In this document: positions 50,449 through 61,048 of the stretch, in pieces
How positions within the stretch are numbered: position 1 is the first letter of the stretch
Layout: each line of letters begins with the position of its first letter
Source of the DNA: Rhabdophis nuchalis
Taxonomy: Eukaryota > Chordata > Lepidosauria > Squamata > Natricidae
Length of the DNA stretch: 64,000 nucleotides
Direction: 5' to 3'
Assembly (NCBI GenBank): GCA_039707465.1
Contig: CM077645.1
Location: 61,103,850 to 61,167,849, forward strand
Position numbers and translations under genes: made by a program
The notes under the pieces: generated by a model
Database searches by the model: none
What the model was told of the DNA's origin: nothing
Seen by the model: only the letters and a program-made list of their open reading frames with translations

Positions 50449-52588
50449 ATGCCATACAAAAAAGAATCTGGTGCACAAGGCAGGAAAAGGAGAAAGATAG
50501 AGACAGAGCAACAAGCTAAGTTAGCTGGAAGCCTTCACCGGTTTTTGGTGAGTACTGCTGAAATTACAGCAGGACCATCAGCAGCACCACAGGAGACTCA
50601 TAATCCTGATCCTAAAGAATTAGAAATGCGGCTGCATAAACAGGAGACTATTGATGCTGCTGCCCAGCTTGCACAACAGAGGTCATTTGAAAAATGGAAG
50701 GCAATCTTAGTCAGAATACTTGATTGTGTTCTGTATCTAGCCAGGCAAACCTTACCCTTACGTGGTCACTCTGAAGATTTAAATACAGATGGTAATTGTG
50801 GAAATTTCTTAGAAACTTTCAAGTTACTCGCCAAATATGACCCAGTTGCCAAACAACATCTTCACAGAGTACAACGCACAGATGGTTACATTGTGTCCTA
50901 TCTCTCTCCATAGAGCCAGAATGAGTTTATTAGCCTGCTCGGCGATCACATTCGAACAGTCATCTTTCAAAATATCATAAAGGCCAAGTATTTTGCTATA
51001 ATGTTTGATAGCACTCCTGGTATTTCACACACTGACCAAATGTCCCAAGTGATTCGATATGTGCATATTGAAGATTCAGGAGTCCATGTGACAGAGTCTT
51101 TCATTGACTTTATTCGGTTATATGGGAAATCAGCTGATGTCATTACAAAACAAATTTGTGACAAGTTGCAAGCTGATGGCCTTAAACTAGAGCATTGCTA
51201 CGGCCAGGGATACGACAATGCTGCGACTATGGCTGGACACATTAGTGGTGTACAAAAACGTATTTTGGATATGAATCCCAAAGCAATGTTTGTGCCATGT
51301 AACAATCACTCGCTCAATTTTGCTGGGATGCATGCAGTTGGTGTTGGGACAAAGTCTGTTACTTTCTTTGGCACTGTGGAAAAGGTGTATTCATTTTTCT
51401 CAAGCTCCACCCACAGGTGGGATATCCTTAAGAAACATGTACCAATTCGTGTAAAGTGATCGTGTAACACAAGATGGAGTTCAACGCATGAAGCTGTATT
51501 AATTTATTTTTAACTTTGTATTTTGTATTTGTTGTATTTTTAATTGCCTGTGCCCCGCCTCGAGTCCCCTTGGGGAGAGAGAGCGGGATAGAAATTAAAA
51601 TTATTATTATTATTATTTATTATTATGCGTACTTGCTGAACACACTGAGAAAATAATAGACGCTTTGGAAGCATTGAGAGATGGGCCGGAAGAAACCTCT
51701 GAAACCAGGGGTGATATAGGAAGTCTTTTAGTTTGCATAATGACATATGTTTTTTTCTCTTTCTTGCATTTTTGGAACCCAGTACTAACCGAAGTAAATG
51801 ATACTCAGATCTACCTGCAGCAAGAAGGACTTGCACTTGATCAATGCGTGCAAAAGTTAAAAGCATTGACTTTATTTTGTCATGAAAAACGGGATAGTCT
51901 AGTGTCAAAGGCAACTGAGAAAGCTCTGCAGGTATGCAAAACCTATTGCATACCTACAGAGAGAAGAGTTGGAAGACGCAAGAAGATGGATGGTGAGAAC
52001 AGTTGCGATGCTGGCTTGACCTTAATACAGGAAACAAGCAGAGAACAACTGGAAGCAATTGATCAGCTTCAGGCAGAAATTAAAAAACGTACTACGCAGA
52101 TGAATACGCTGCACCAGCGATTTGCTTTTTTGGAAATCCAAACATTGTTGGATACTAAAAAAGATGATTTTATTAAGAAACAAATTCAGCACACGTGTGC
52201 TCAGTACACGGAATTGAATGCTGCATCTATGCTCACCGAAATAACTCGACTTCGGCACCACATTATCTTGTATAAGGAGGTCAATCCTGATGAGCAGGTT
52301 GCAAACTGGTCAGCTTTAGATTTGCTTCGCTGGGTGTATAAGTGGAAGCTGCAAGAAAGTTTAACTAACTTTGTTGTCACATTAAGAATCTTTCTTACTA
52401 TCACTGTTTCTACAGCGAGTTGTGAAAGAAGGTTCTCAAAACTTAAACTAATTAAAACATATCAGAGATCTACAATGAGCCAAGAAAGACTGAGTAATCT
52501 AGCAATACTGTCCGTTGAGAGAGACTTTAATGTAGATTTCAATTCCGTTGTTGAAAAATTTGCGCTAATTAAAAGCAGGCGAATTTAA
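50449..52588 (+). pseudogene. hAT transposase, ZMYM1-like, broken
   Basis: In intact elements this enzyme cuts and rejoins transposon ends. The conceptual protein is about 670 residues. A basic N terminus is followed by a DUF4371-type region, with 'FDSTPGISHTDQMSQVIRYV' holding the first catalytic Asp (about residue 187) and 'GYDNAATMAG' the second (about 256). A CNNH motif (about 284-287) and a TRW motif follow. The C-terminal dimerisation segment 'STASCERRFSKLKL' contains the catalytic Glu (codon at 52424). The first part stays in one frame but has an in-frame TAG at 50911 and TGA at 51457. After that an L2 tail (about 51499-51625) shifts the frame, and the rest is open from 51626 to 52588. 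No TTF/BED zinc finger is seen near the N terminus, so that domain may be deleted. Start 50449 is the first ATG after the proposed acceptor. Confidence 0.9.
51499..51625 (+). mobile_element. L2-clade LINE 3' tail inserted in the hAT transposase gene
   Basis: About 127 bp with 'gcctgtgccccgcctcgagt', 'ccttggggagagagagcggg' and an (ATT)n tail interrupt the reading frame between the 'THEAV' and 'VLAEHTEK' codons. It must postdate the hAT insertion. No clear target duplication is seen. Confidence 0.85.
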
Positions 52589-53306
52589 ATTAATCTGTAT
52601 ATTATATACAGATTGATATCTTGCACTTCTATTAAAGAATTACAATTAGAGGTACAGGATTGAGGAAGTTGGCTCCATCTAGCCCAGTCTTGGATCATCT
52701 CCAGGGTATGGTTCCATTTTGATGTTTAGTTTTTGTTCTTGATATTGATATCATCTTGATATGATGGTTGTGAGACGACATATAATAGCATGGCCCATGC
52801 TAGGTTACTACATTTGTAGATTTGTATTCATAGACCTGCTGAAAATGTGGAGAATGTGTAATGCATGTTCGCACTCAATAAAGTGTTTGAAAATAAACTT
52901 GTATTTAGATGCATTTTACTTTAATTACATCAGTATTTTCATAACAAACAATACATGTGCTTAGGGAGTAAGGGTTTCTTTAACTAATCTAGTGGAAGAG
53001 ACTCGAGTGCTAAAATCCACGGGTTAGGGGCGCAAATTACTTGCCTTGCCCTGGGTGCTGACAACCCACGCTACGCCACTGCTGTATCAGCATTTTCACT
53101 GGACTGAAAGAGAAATATTCTAAATGGTTTTAAAGAAATTATGGACTGCAAACAGTTATTTGTACAGCTTCACAATACAAAAACCAACAACTTCCAGGAA
53201 AGATAGCAGAGTAAAAATGATTCTGTGAAAAGTAGAACTGACATTTGTGGCCATGAATAGAGAACCAACAAGTAGATCAGCTCCTTCAACTCTTTTTGGA
53301 TAAAGA

Positions 53307-53380
53307 AATACAATACAATACAATACAATACAATACAATACAATACAATACAATACAATACAATACAATACAATACAATA
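53307..53380 (-). repeat. (CAATA)n microsatellite at a CR1 3' end
   Basis: About 15 copies of CAATA (TATTG on the minus strand) directly abut the CR1 3' end at 53381. The junction 'ctctgctattg' read on the minus strand is identical to the one at 56771-56781. Confidence 0.95.
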
Positions 53381-53521
53381 GCAGAGTTGGAAGGGACCTT
53401 GGAGGTCATCTAGTCCAACTCCCTGCCTAGGCAGGAAACCCTATACCATTTCAGACAAATGGCTATCCAACATCTTCTTGAATACTTGCAGTGTTTTCAA
53501 GAGGATGTTGGATAGCCATTT
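53381..53521 (-). mobile_element. CR1 LINE 3' end, 5'-truncated with a foldback
   Basis: 'gcagagttggaagggacctt' and 'ggaggtcatctagtccaact' are, in reverse complement, the CR1 3' terminus. It extends to the last ORF2 codons near 53457-53481. Beyond that, a 25-nt inverted copy of the same end (53497-53521; 24 of 25 positions match 53457-53481) follows after a 15-nt spacer. Confidence 0.88.
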
Positions 53522-53529
53522 GGATAGCC

Positions 53530-54754
53530 AATGATACAGGTAGTCCTAGACTTACAACAGTTCAGTGAGTGACCATTCAAAGTTACTTGCTAACCATTTT
53601 CAGGAATTATGAACTGCTTCAAAGAAGCTCAATGCCTTCAAAGTGACACTAGGTGAATGCTTTCAATCCTTAATATAAGAAAATGATGAAATATCTTTAT
53701 AACATTTAATAATTTAAACAGCAAAAAGAAAAACAAGGTTTTAGCTACAGAAAGTTTTAAAAAGATTAAGGGTCAGAAAATGTTGGAATGTTGCACTTTG
53801 AAATTAATTTTAAACAATAAATGTATGTTTGTGGGGGAAATTGATTTTGTATGGAGACATAATAAGACATATTATGGCATTATGATATATCTTTGAGAAA
53901 CTACACAGTTAATTATAATGAATTAATTATACCAATTAATTATACCAACTATGTTGGTATGATTTGTAACAAGAATTAACAACTATCTGAATGGATTATA
54001 GAAAAATTACAGAGTGTGTTCTATTGATGGTTTATTTGACCAGGGTTAAAATGGAATATGTTATTATTTGGGGTAGATGTTTTTGGATTTGCTGGTATCT
54101 GGATTGTAAAAATGTGGTATATTGCATTTTGAACACTGAATGTAATGTTTAAGTTTTTTTTTCTGCTAGAGTTATTACAAATGTTAATTTGGTAGCATTT
54201 AAACTGGATCTATATCTGTTTTTACTTGTAAACTTGGTTTTTTTTTAAAGGAAAAATTAGACCTCTTTGTTATGTTAAATTTTAGATTTTTTGTTTATAT
54301 TAGGATAGTGGGATTACTTTATATTTGTTAAATGTGGATTTGTTTAGACTTGAGAGTTGGGATGTTTATTTGAAAGGGTTATGCTTCTATTTAGGGTGGT
54401 TTTCTTGAAATTGTTGGCATTTAGAATGGAGAAATGTTGTGTATTCAATCTTGTCTTTATTATGGTCAAAGACCAGCGTAGGTCGGATAGGATATATATA
54501 GACAGTTAAAAAGCATAGAAAATACATTCAGAGTATAATTTTTAGAAGTTATAAAAAGCTAAAAGATATAAAACCAAAAGTGTATATTCAAAAACAAGTA
54601 TTAACAAATAGGGGTTTTGGTTTACAAATAGGGGCTGAGTTGTTGAGTTTTATATACACAGTATTAATGTTATTATTTTAGAACTGTTTTGCTGATAACT
54701 GGATTGCTTATCTGTTTCTACTTGTCACGAGGAGACTAGGAAGTTCCTTTTAGG
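53530..54754. other. AT-rich unassigned DNA
   Basis: No gene recognised. The T-rich stretch 54000-54470 could be an old LINE 3' UTR but has no diagnostic motif. Confidence 0.4.
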
Positions 54755-54890
54755 TTGTTTAATTCTGTTTTGTATTTTATTTTCTTGCATTTTTTATTTT
54801 TTATTTTTGTTTCCCTGGGTCCTAACAAGGAGAAGGGCGGGGTATAAATTTAATAAAATAAAAATAAAATAAATAAATAATAAATAAATC
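54755..54890 (+). mobile_element. LINE/SINE 3' tail fragment, plus strand
   Basis: 'ccctgggtcctaacaaggag' and 'gaagggcggggtataaattt' form the L2-like terminal hairpin, followed by an (AAAT)n/(AATA)n tail. Confidence 0.7.
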
Positions 54891-55549
54891 ATGAAACTGA
54901 GTCTAGTCACATGCTAACTCAATTTATGACCATAATGACTAATGATCAAAAGTTGAACAGTACCTGTACAAAAAGCATATTAAAATGCAAATGAAAAGAA
55001 AGCACACATCTAATTTAATAGACTAATTGGTGGAGGAAAGTCTACTAAATGCAAAAGTGCATAATCATGGCAGTTTCCATTATTGGCAGTTTGCATAATG
55101 ATACCATGACACCATGGTACAAAGTTCATTATTATTATTTTTAGTATAAACGAGATAAAATAATTATGATAATCTTAAAATAATTAAGATAAAGTAAAAC
55201 AATTACACAAATAATGTCAATTACCACAAATATTTGGAATTTTATATTAAATTTAAGAACTCAAATTTTTATTCTATAGAAGAAAAAGATAAATTGTGCC
55301 TTATACCTTGTTGTAAAAGTGTCATTTGGCTGTAGTTATAAAGAAATATATAATAGCAAATGTTTTGTAGAGATTTTGGGTAGTACTGTAAGTTTAGTTA
55401 TAAATTATTTATAAATTTTCTCCAACTAGTTTTGTAACAATGTACATATTCCTAATTGTAACCAAACTGCTGTGATTCACTCATTCCATATACTATATCA
55501 GAGCTTTTAATGTAGCTGAACTTCAGTTTTGGCTTATTGATAAGCAGAC
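54891..55549. other. Unique AT-rich DNA
   Basis: No gene or assignable repeat. Confidence 0.45.
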
Positions 55550-55960
55550 TTAAACATGGCTTCAACTGGGAAACTGTGGCTATCTTCGAACAAAAATGCT
55601 GGAGAATTCCTGGAAACCTATCACTGTAACAAACTGACCATCAATAGACACATAGTCATAAGTCACATCTACAGACAATCAACAAGCCAAAAAAGGAACA
55701 AAAAACTAAAACAACCTCCCAACTAGCAGTCAACACCAAGATAAGCATAATTAACAATACCCCAATCAAGAACTACCAAAGCAGACAAAGAGACTAATAG
55801 TAAACTGCCCAACTAAAGAACCATCTAGATTCCCACCAAAATTGACAGGGCAAGTCACTAGAATATAAACTGAGAGCAAACCCCACTCCCTACAACACTG
55901 GTGATGGGTCTGCAAGAAAACAGCCAAGGTGAGAGACCACCAAGGACCCTCTTGTCTAAA
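55550..55960 (+). pseudogene. Possible Penelope-like retroelement remnant
   Basis: A plus-strand frame from about 55554 reads 'HGFNWETVAIFEQKCWRIPG', which resembles the end of the GIY-YIG endonuclease of Penelope-like elements ('WE..I' then 'R'). It then gives 'INRHIVISHIYRQSTSQK' with many stops. The 'ggtgatgggtctgcaagaaa' part looks like a repeat, but I cannot confirm the family. Confidence 0.3.
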
Positions 55961-56311
55961 TTACATTTCTCCCCTGTCCTTTTTACAGCTCATGAACTAG
56001 GGAGGGTCCCTTCTGAGCTGCTTGCAACAGCTTCACTCCTGCTGTGAAATAACTTGCATTTTATTTGACAGTTCTCTTGGCTGTTTCTTCCCCTGACCCA
56101 GTCTCCCAAGATATCATTCCCACGTACCATTGCATCTGATCTGCTTAATCCAGGGTTTGGTTTCAGTCCAGAAACCTACTAGGACAGTCTGTTCCTCTTA
56201 GGATGCTATAGGGGTGAGCTGCAAAGGGAAGCAATTAATAATCTCTAAACTAGGCCAGATGTCTGTGAGAGAGAGAAATTAGATGTTTTTCTGGAACATA
56301 TATATATTCGC
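55961..56311. other. Unassigned DNA
   Basis: Nothing specific recognised. Confidence 0.4.
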
Positions 56312-56774
56312 CACGATGTAGAAAAGACGTGGAGACTCTGGAAAGAGTGCAGAGAAGAGCAACCAAGATGATTAGGGAACTGGAAACTAAAACATATGAA
56401 GAACGGTTGCAGGAGCTGGGTATGTCTAGTTTGATGAAGAGAAGGACCAGGGGAGACATGATAGCAGTGTTCCGATATCTCAGAGGGTGCCACAAAGAAG
56501 AGGGAGCCAAACTATTCTCCAAGGCACCTGGGGGCAGGACAAGAAGCAATGGGTGGAAAATAATCAAGGAGAGAAGCAACTTAGAACTAAGGAGAAATTT
56601 CCTGACAGTTAGAACAATTAACCTCTGGAACAGCTTGCCTCCAGAAGTTGTGAATGCCCCAACCCTGGAAGTCTTTAAAAAGATGTTACATAGCCATTTG
56701 TCTGAAATGGTATAAGGTTCCTGCCCACGCAGAGGGTTGGACTAGAAGACCTACAAGGTCCCTTCCAACTCTGC
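56312..56774 (+). mobile_element. CR1 LINE, 5'-truncated, plus strand
   Basis: An open frame to 56715 encodes the CR1 ORF2 C terminus. It includes 'DVETLERVQRRATKMI', 'YEERLQELGMSSLMKRR', 'RGDMIAVFRYLRG', 'LRRNFLTVRTINLWNSLP' and 'APTLEVFKKMLHSHL'. A short 3' UTR follows with 'ggttggactagaagacctac' and 'aaggtcccttccaactctgc'. About 130 codons survive without a stop, so this copy is fairly young or simply short. It lacks the catalytic reverse-transcriptase core. Confidence 0.92.
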
Positions 56775-56856
56775 TATTGTATTGTATTGTATTGTATTGT
56801 ATTGTATTGTATTGTATTGTATTGTATTGTATTGTATTGTATTGTATTGTATTGTA
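56775..56856 (+). repeat. (TATTG)n microsatellite at a CR1 3' end
   Basis: About 16 copies follow the CR1 3' UTR directly, with the same junction as the opposite-strand copy at 53380. The CR1 3' repeat motif apparently expanded after insertion. Confidence 0.95.
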
Positions 56857-57149
56857 AGAATATTCCTTAGAGTGCTTCTTATTTGAATTCAAGTGTATTT
56901 GAAATTCCTTACTATTAACATTAATGGTTAGAAACCATTTTAGAAGCAGAGTCACTTAAAGGAAGTTTATCACTACTGTTTAATAAAGAATATGTTAAAA
57001 CAATTGCAAACATTTTGTGTCTATGTCATGGCCAGTTAGGTTTGATTCACAGGATTTACAATTGCAATAGTATATGAACTGAAAAGAGCAGTGAACCAGT
57101 TTCAAATCCAGCTGTGCTAGATAGGGTGGCATATACTATGCACCTATAG

Positions 57150-57284
57150 CAGGGGTCTCCAACCTTTGCAAATTTAAGTCTGAAGGACTTCAGCTCCCAG
57201 AGTTCTCCAGCCAGCTTTGCAGGCTGGAGAATTCTGGGAGCTGCAGTCCTTCAGACTTAAAGTTTCAAAGGTTGGAGACCCCTG
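57150..57284. mobile_element. Palindromic miniature hAT element (135 bp)
   Basis: The left arm CAGGGGTCTCCAACCTTTGC and the complementary right arm meet at the 'ccagccagc'/'gcaggctgg' centre. Flanking octamers acctatag (57142-57149) and acttatag (57285-57292) differ at one position. Confidence 0.92.
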
Positions 57285-57292
57285 ACTTATAG

Positions 57293-58273
57293 AACCAACT
57301 GCCCTAGTATTAAATGTATTCAGATATGTCTTTGCCATATTAGACTCAATGTTTTTCCACTCATGGGTATGCTTATAAAGGGTTTAACATAATTAACCGC
57401 CACTGTTTACATTTTGTAAACAGCTATTATCTTGTAAAATTTATGCTCGGTAATCCAGAATTGTAATCTTACATTAGGTAAACACGTGTATAAACCACAG
57501 GCTTTTCAAATGCACGTTATTTTATTGTCCCTAGGGACTGAAAAATTACTCTAAAGATGGTAAAGCTTAGGGTTTTTTTTTTTTTTTTGCGAAAGTCAAG
57601 TAGCTAATAATCCTTTCGAAAGAAATGGAAATCAAGTTGTTGTATACATGCCAGAGGGTTTAAGTGCATTATTTTTCACCCTTAGCATAAAACATGTTGC
57701 CATTTAGCCTGTCTCCAAGAGACTCAAATTTTATCGCATCGCCTGGTACCTTATTTTAATCTCTTCACACTTTAGGCAATATCTTTCCAAAAGAGGAAAG
57801 ATTGAATTGTGTCATAATATAAAAGGTACGCAACTACAGTTTCTCCCCCTAACTCTGTTTGTATATGCTGATACTATGTGTCTCAAAAAAAGAGGTAGCT
57901 TTTATCATTCTTTTTTTCTGGTAAAAGAACGCTTCATTACAATAGGGAGGAAGGACCTTGTGATATTTAGAAGGACGGTTACTAGTTCTTTTGGAGATAT
58001 ATGTTTCTATTCTGTAAACTCACCCAGTGATTTCTGCATAACAAGACACTGGATTTTTTTTTTTTACTTTTTTGGGTAGGGGCAAATGTCTTTTCTTTTT
58101 TAATCTAGTTTTTTTTCTGTCCAGTGACAATGCTGATGCTACAGAGTTGATACAAAACAGCTACAAATTTCCAGAAAGTGGTGCTAATGTTTGGTGATAA
58201 AATGCTTTTTGTTTCAGAAACATGTTAGTTGAGTAACATCTGTGACTGAAAGTTTTACAAAAGAATACTACAA
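57293..58273. other. Unique DNA, no gene seen
   Basis: Nothing recognised apart from T-runs near 57572 and 58055. Confidence 0.5.
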
Positions 58274-58478
58274 AGCTGTGGTAGCACAGTGGTAAGAATG
58301 CAGTATTGCCACTTAACTTTAGTCACATTACCAGAAGTTTGATTCTTTCGATCCTTACCAGCTCTGTGTTGACTCAGAGTCCCATTCTCCTGAGGTCGGA
58401 AAAGTCAGGATCCAGATTGTTTGGGGGCAATATGCTGACTGTAAACCTCTTAGAGAGGACTGTAAAGTACCAGTACTA
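58274..58478 (+). mobile_element. tRNA-derived squamate SINE, diverged
   Basis: Starts 'gctgtggtagcacagtggta' (tRNA-like head) and continues with 'gaggtcggaaaagtcaggat', 'agattgtttgggggcaatat' and 'aaacctcttagagaggactg'. It matches the families at 15453 and 39378, though with more changes. Confidence 0.75.
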
Positions 58479-58861
58479 GGGCTACAGTTCCTTAATACAG
58501 CTGCATAAATTATTGGCATATTGTTTGTTTTACATAGTACTGTCAGATGAATAAATCAGAGAGTCTCTCTCCAGTTTGACATTCTGTACTTGATAAATTA
58601 AAGGTTGATTGGGAATTATGAGATGAGCAATTCCTGCAAGGTATAAAATTAGGAAAGAAATTTGGATGGCCAACCTGGAACTGGGAAAGCCTTGGTTTTG
58701 ATTCCAATTTGGTTGATTGAATAATCTTGGAACCATCACAAAAAGTCTATTTTGCTTAACAAAACTGTTTTAGTAATATAAAGGAATGAGAAAACAAAAT
58801 GTGTCTTTTGAACTTACTGAAAGAAGAAACACTAGGAAAATGTGAACAATGTTCGTCGATG
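58479..58861. other. Unassigned DNA
   Basis: No gene or repeat recognised. Confidence 0.4.
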
Positions 58862-59012
58862 GAGATTCTTAATCATCCAGGTCATGGCTGTCCCAAAGGT
58901 ACCTTTTCCAAAAGGCAACTGGATCTTCTTGATTTTTACTTCTTGGATGAGAAGCAAAACCTTTTCAAAGAAACAAAACCCCAAGAAAGTCTAGCCTTTT
59001 GGGAAAAAATAC
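58862..59012. repeat. Imperfect inverted-repeat element, copy 3
   Basis: Arms 'aaaggcaactggatcttctt' and 'aagaaagtctagcctttt' flank 'acttcttggatgagaagcaa'. The left part has 'ggagattcttaatcatccag' and 'gtcatggctgtcccaaaggt'. Clearly the same unit as 3107-3275. Confidence 0.65.
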
Positions 59013-59082
59013 CTTTGAAATAAACAATGCTTAATGTTTTGTCAAAGAATCATAATGTACAGAGACATAGAATCAATTTTAA

Positions 59083-59390
59083 AGGGACACGGTGGCTCAG
59101 AACTTGTTGATCAGAAAGGTCAACAGTTTGGCGGTTCGAATCCCTACCGCCACGTAATGGAGTAAGCTCCCATTGTTTGTCCCAGCTTCTGTCAACCTAG
59201 CAGTTTGAAAGCATGTAAAAATGCAAGTAGAAAAATAGGAACCACCTTTGCTGGGAAGGTAACAGCGTTCTGTGCACCTTCAGCATTTAGTCATGCCGGC
59301 CACATGACCACGGAGATATCTTCAGACAGTGCTGGCTCTTCGGCTTTGAATGGCTAGCACATATGTGTGAGGAAAACCTTTACCTTTAGG
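59083..59390 (+). mobile_element. Sauria-like tRNA-derived SINE
   Basis: The head 'cacggtggctcagaacttg' and a clear B box 'ggttcgaatccctacc' (near 59133-59148) show tRNA origin. The body includes 'caacctagcagtttgaaagc' and 'catgccggccacatgaccac', and the 3' end is 'aaacctttaccttt'. Flanks atcaattttaa (59072-59082) and atcaatttttaa (59391-59402) look like a target duplication. This head lacks part of the region between the A and B boxes. Confidence 0.85.
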
Positions 59391-59402
59391 ATCAATTTTT
59401 AA

Positions 59403-60898
59403 GCATGATATTAGATATGTAATATTAAATATTTAAAGAGTTACTCCCAGATAATCTTATACGTTTAGTGCCAAACTAGTCAAAGTGATTGTTTCAGGCA
59501 TTTGAAATCAAACATAATTTGGATCTAAAATTTTACCATATCTATTGTAGAAGGTAGTTTAAACTATCATGCCATATAAAGATCCTCATTGTGGTATTCC
59601 TTTTTAGGGTAAGCAGCGTTATGCAAAGCACAGAAACAAATAATGAATTAAAGAAGTTAAAAGCATGAAATAAAACTGATGTTAAGAAATTTCAAAATTT
59701 TTCCTAACAATGCAGTGGAAAAGACACAGAGAAACTACATGGCTTCTATCATCAGCAATTCAGTCATGTTATCAACCAGGACCATGGTATCATTAACAGT
59801 ATGTTACGTTTTATACCCTACAAGTGGCTTTGGCACAGAAATTATTCAGTCTTCTCTGGTGATACATGGCTTTTCCCTCGTGGATTTACAGCATTACTGT
59901 TTTTTTGATTCTTAAAGAACTTTACAGATTGTCCACAATTCTTTTGGTTTGCTTTGTGTAATTGATGTAACTGGTATTTTGACTAAATGTACAGTAGCTG
60001 AAAAATGATTATTAAAGAAGGAAAGGTACATTGTAATGTGGAGTTGATTTTCTTCAAATAGAATGTACTTTCATTTGTTATTAAATAAATCTACACCTAT
60101 CTACATATCTGTTTATAAGAATTGAAAGTTGAAGGAATAATTGGTTCTAATGTTTGTTTTTTTTAAAAACCAACAATTTCATATTGTGCTAAGTTACTAT
60201 TAATGACGTGGAAATTGATGGGGTCTCTAGATGATGGTACCTAATGGAGGAAAGTATAAAACTGAACTAACAGGTGGTTTGGCACTGAGAAGAAAGAAAT
60301 TACTGCTGCTCACTTCTGTTACTTAGAAAGACTATGAATCAATCTAGTCAGCTGGCAGCAGAAAGGGAGCTGTGGGGGAACAAAGACAGCTGGCTTGCCT
60401 GCAGTGCCCTCTCTTGTCCATAGCTGAGGGGCAAGCAGATCAAAGGAGTAGGCAAAGAGAGCTACCACATCTGCCCCACAGCCTGGGCTTCAAAAAAAGT
60501 CTCAAGGGAAAAGCCAAAAACTGTGCAAATTATTCTACTGATTGTCAACACTGACAATCAACATAAGGATTAAGAGATACAGTTTTCCGCTTTGTACTAA
60601 GGTGAGCTGGGTACAATAGGAATCCAAACAGCAATGAAATACTGTTTATCCTGTCAATGCTAGGGAATAAAAATAGCATTTCAGTTCACCAGTAGATAGA
60701 AAGGACAGATACTCCCACTATAAATTATAATTCCTTCTCAAACTACAAGCTCTTATTGCCTGAAAAAAAGATTGCTTCAATACTTTGGAACAGCCATTAT
60801 TATTTCTCTTGCTTATTAATTGAGCTTAATTTGCATTTCTCAGGAGGCAGTTTTCTGAGAAAATATTTTAACTATCCTAGAAAAGAAAAATCTCTGTT
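59403..60898. other. Unique DNA, no gene seen
   Basis: No gene or repeat family recognised. Confidence 0.5.
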
Positions 60899-60906
60899 GT
60901 TTAGGA

Positions 60907-61040
60907 CAGGGGTCCCCACCTTTGCAACTTTAAGTCTGAAAGACTTCAGCTCCCAGACTTCTCCAGCCAGCTTTGCTGGCTGGAGAATTCTGGGAGCTGA
61001 AGTCCTTCAGACTTAAAGTTGCAAAGATTGGAGACCCCTG
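60907..61040. mobile_element. Palindromic miniature hAT element (134 bp)
   Basis: The left arm CAGGGGTCCCCACCTTTGC and the complementary right arm meet at 'ccagccagctttgctggct'. Exact 8-bp duplication gtttagga (60899-60906 and 61041-61048). Confidence 0.95.
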
Positions 61041-61048
61041 GTTTAGGA

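Larger units (their letters stand above)
49543..53081 (+). mobile_element. Near full-length autonomous-type hAT transposon (3.5 kb), inactive
   Basis: Terminal inverted repeats CAGAGGCGTAGCGTGGG (left) and CAGTGGCGTAGCGTGGG (complement of the right end) bound a unit with a GC-rich leader, a ZMYM1-like hAT transposase gene (50449-52588) and a short 3' region. The flanking octamers gcttagtg and ctgtatca do not match each other, so no target duplication is visible. It is interrupted by an L2 LINE tail and two nonsense codons. It is the only element here that once encoded a hAT transposase, but its ends differ from those of the miniature elements. It is therefore not obviously their source. Confidence 0.9.

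Noticed and set aside
53156..53409. Cys-Ile-Val repeat 'proteins'
   Set aside because: Translation of the CAATA/TATTG pentamer array; its length is not a multiple of three, so all frames give repeats.
59083..59160. Possible tRNA gene because of a clear B box
   Set aside because: The acceptor stem and the region between the A and B boxes are not tRNA-like and the sequence continues into a SINE body, so it is a tRNA-derived SINE head.
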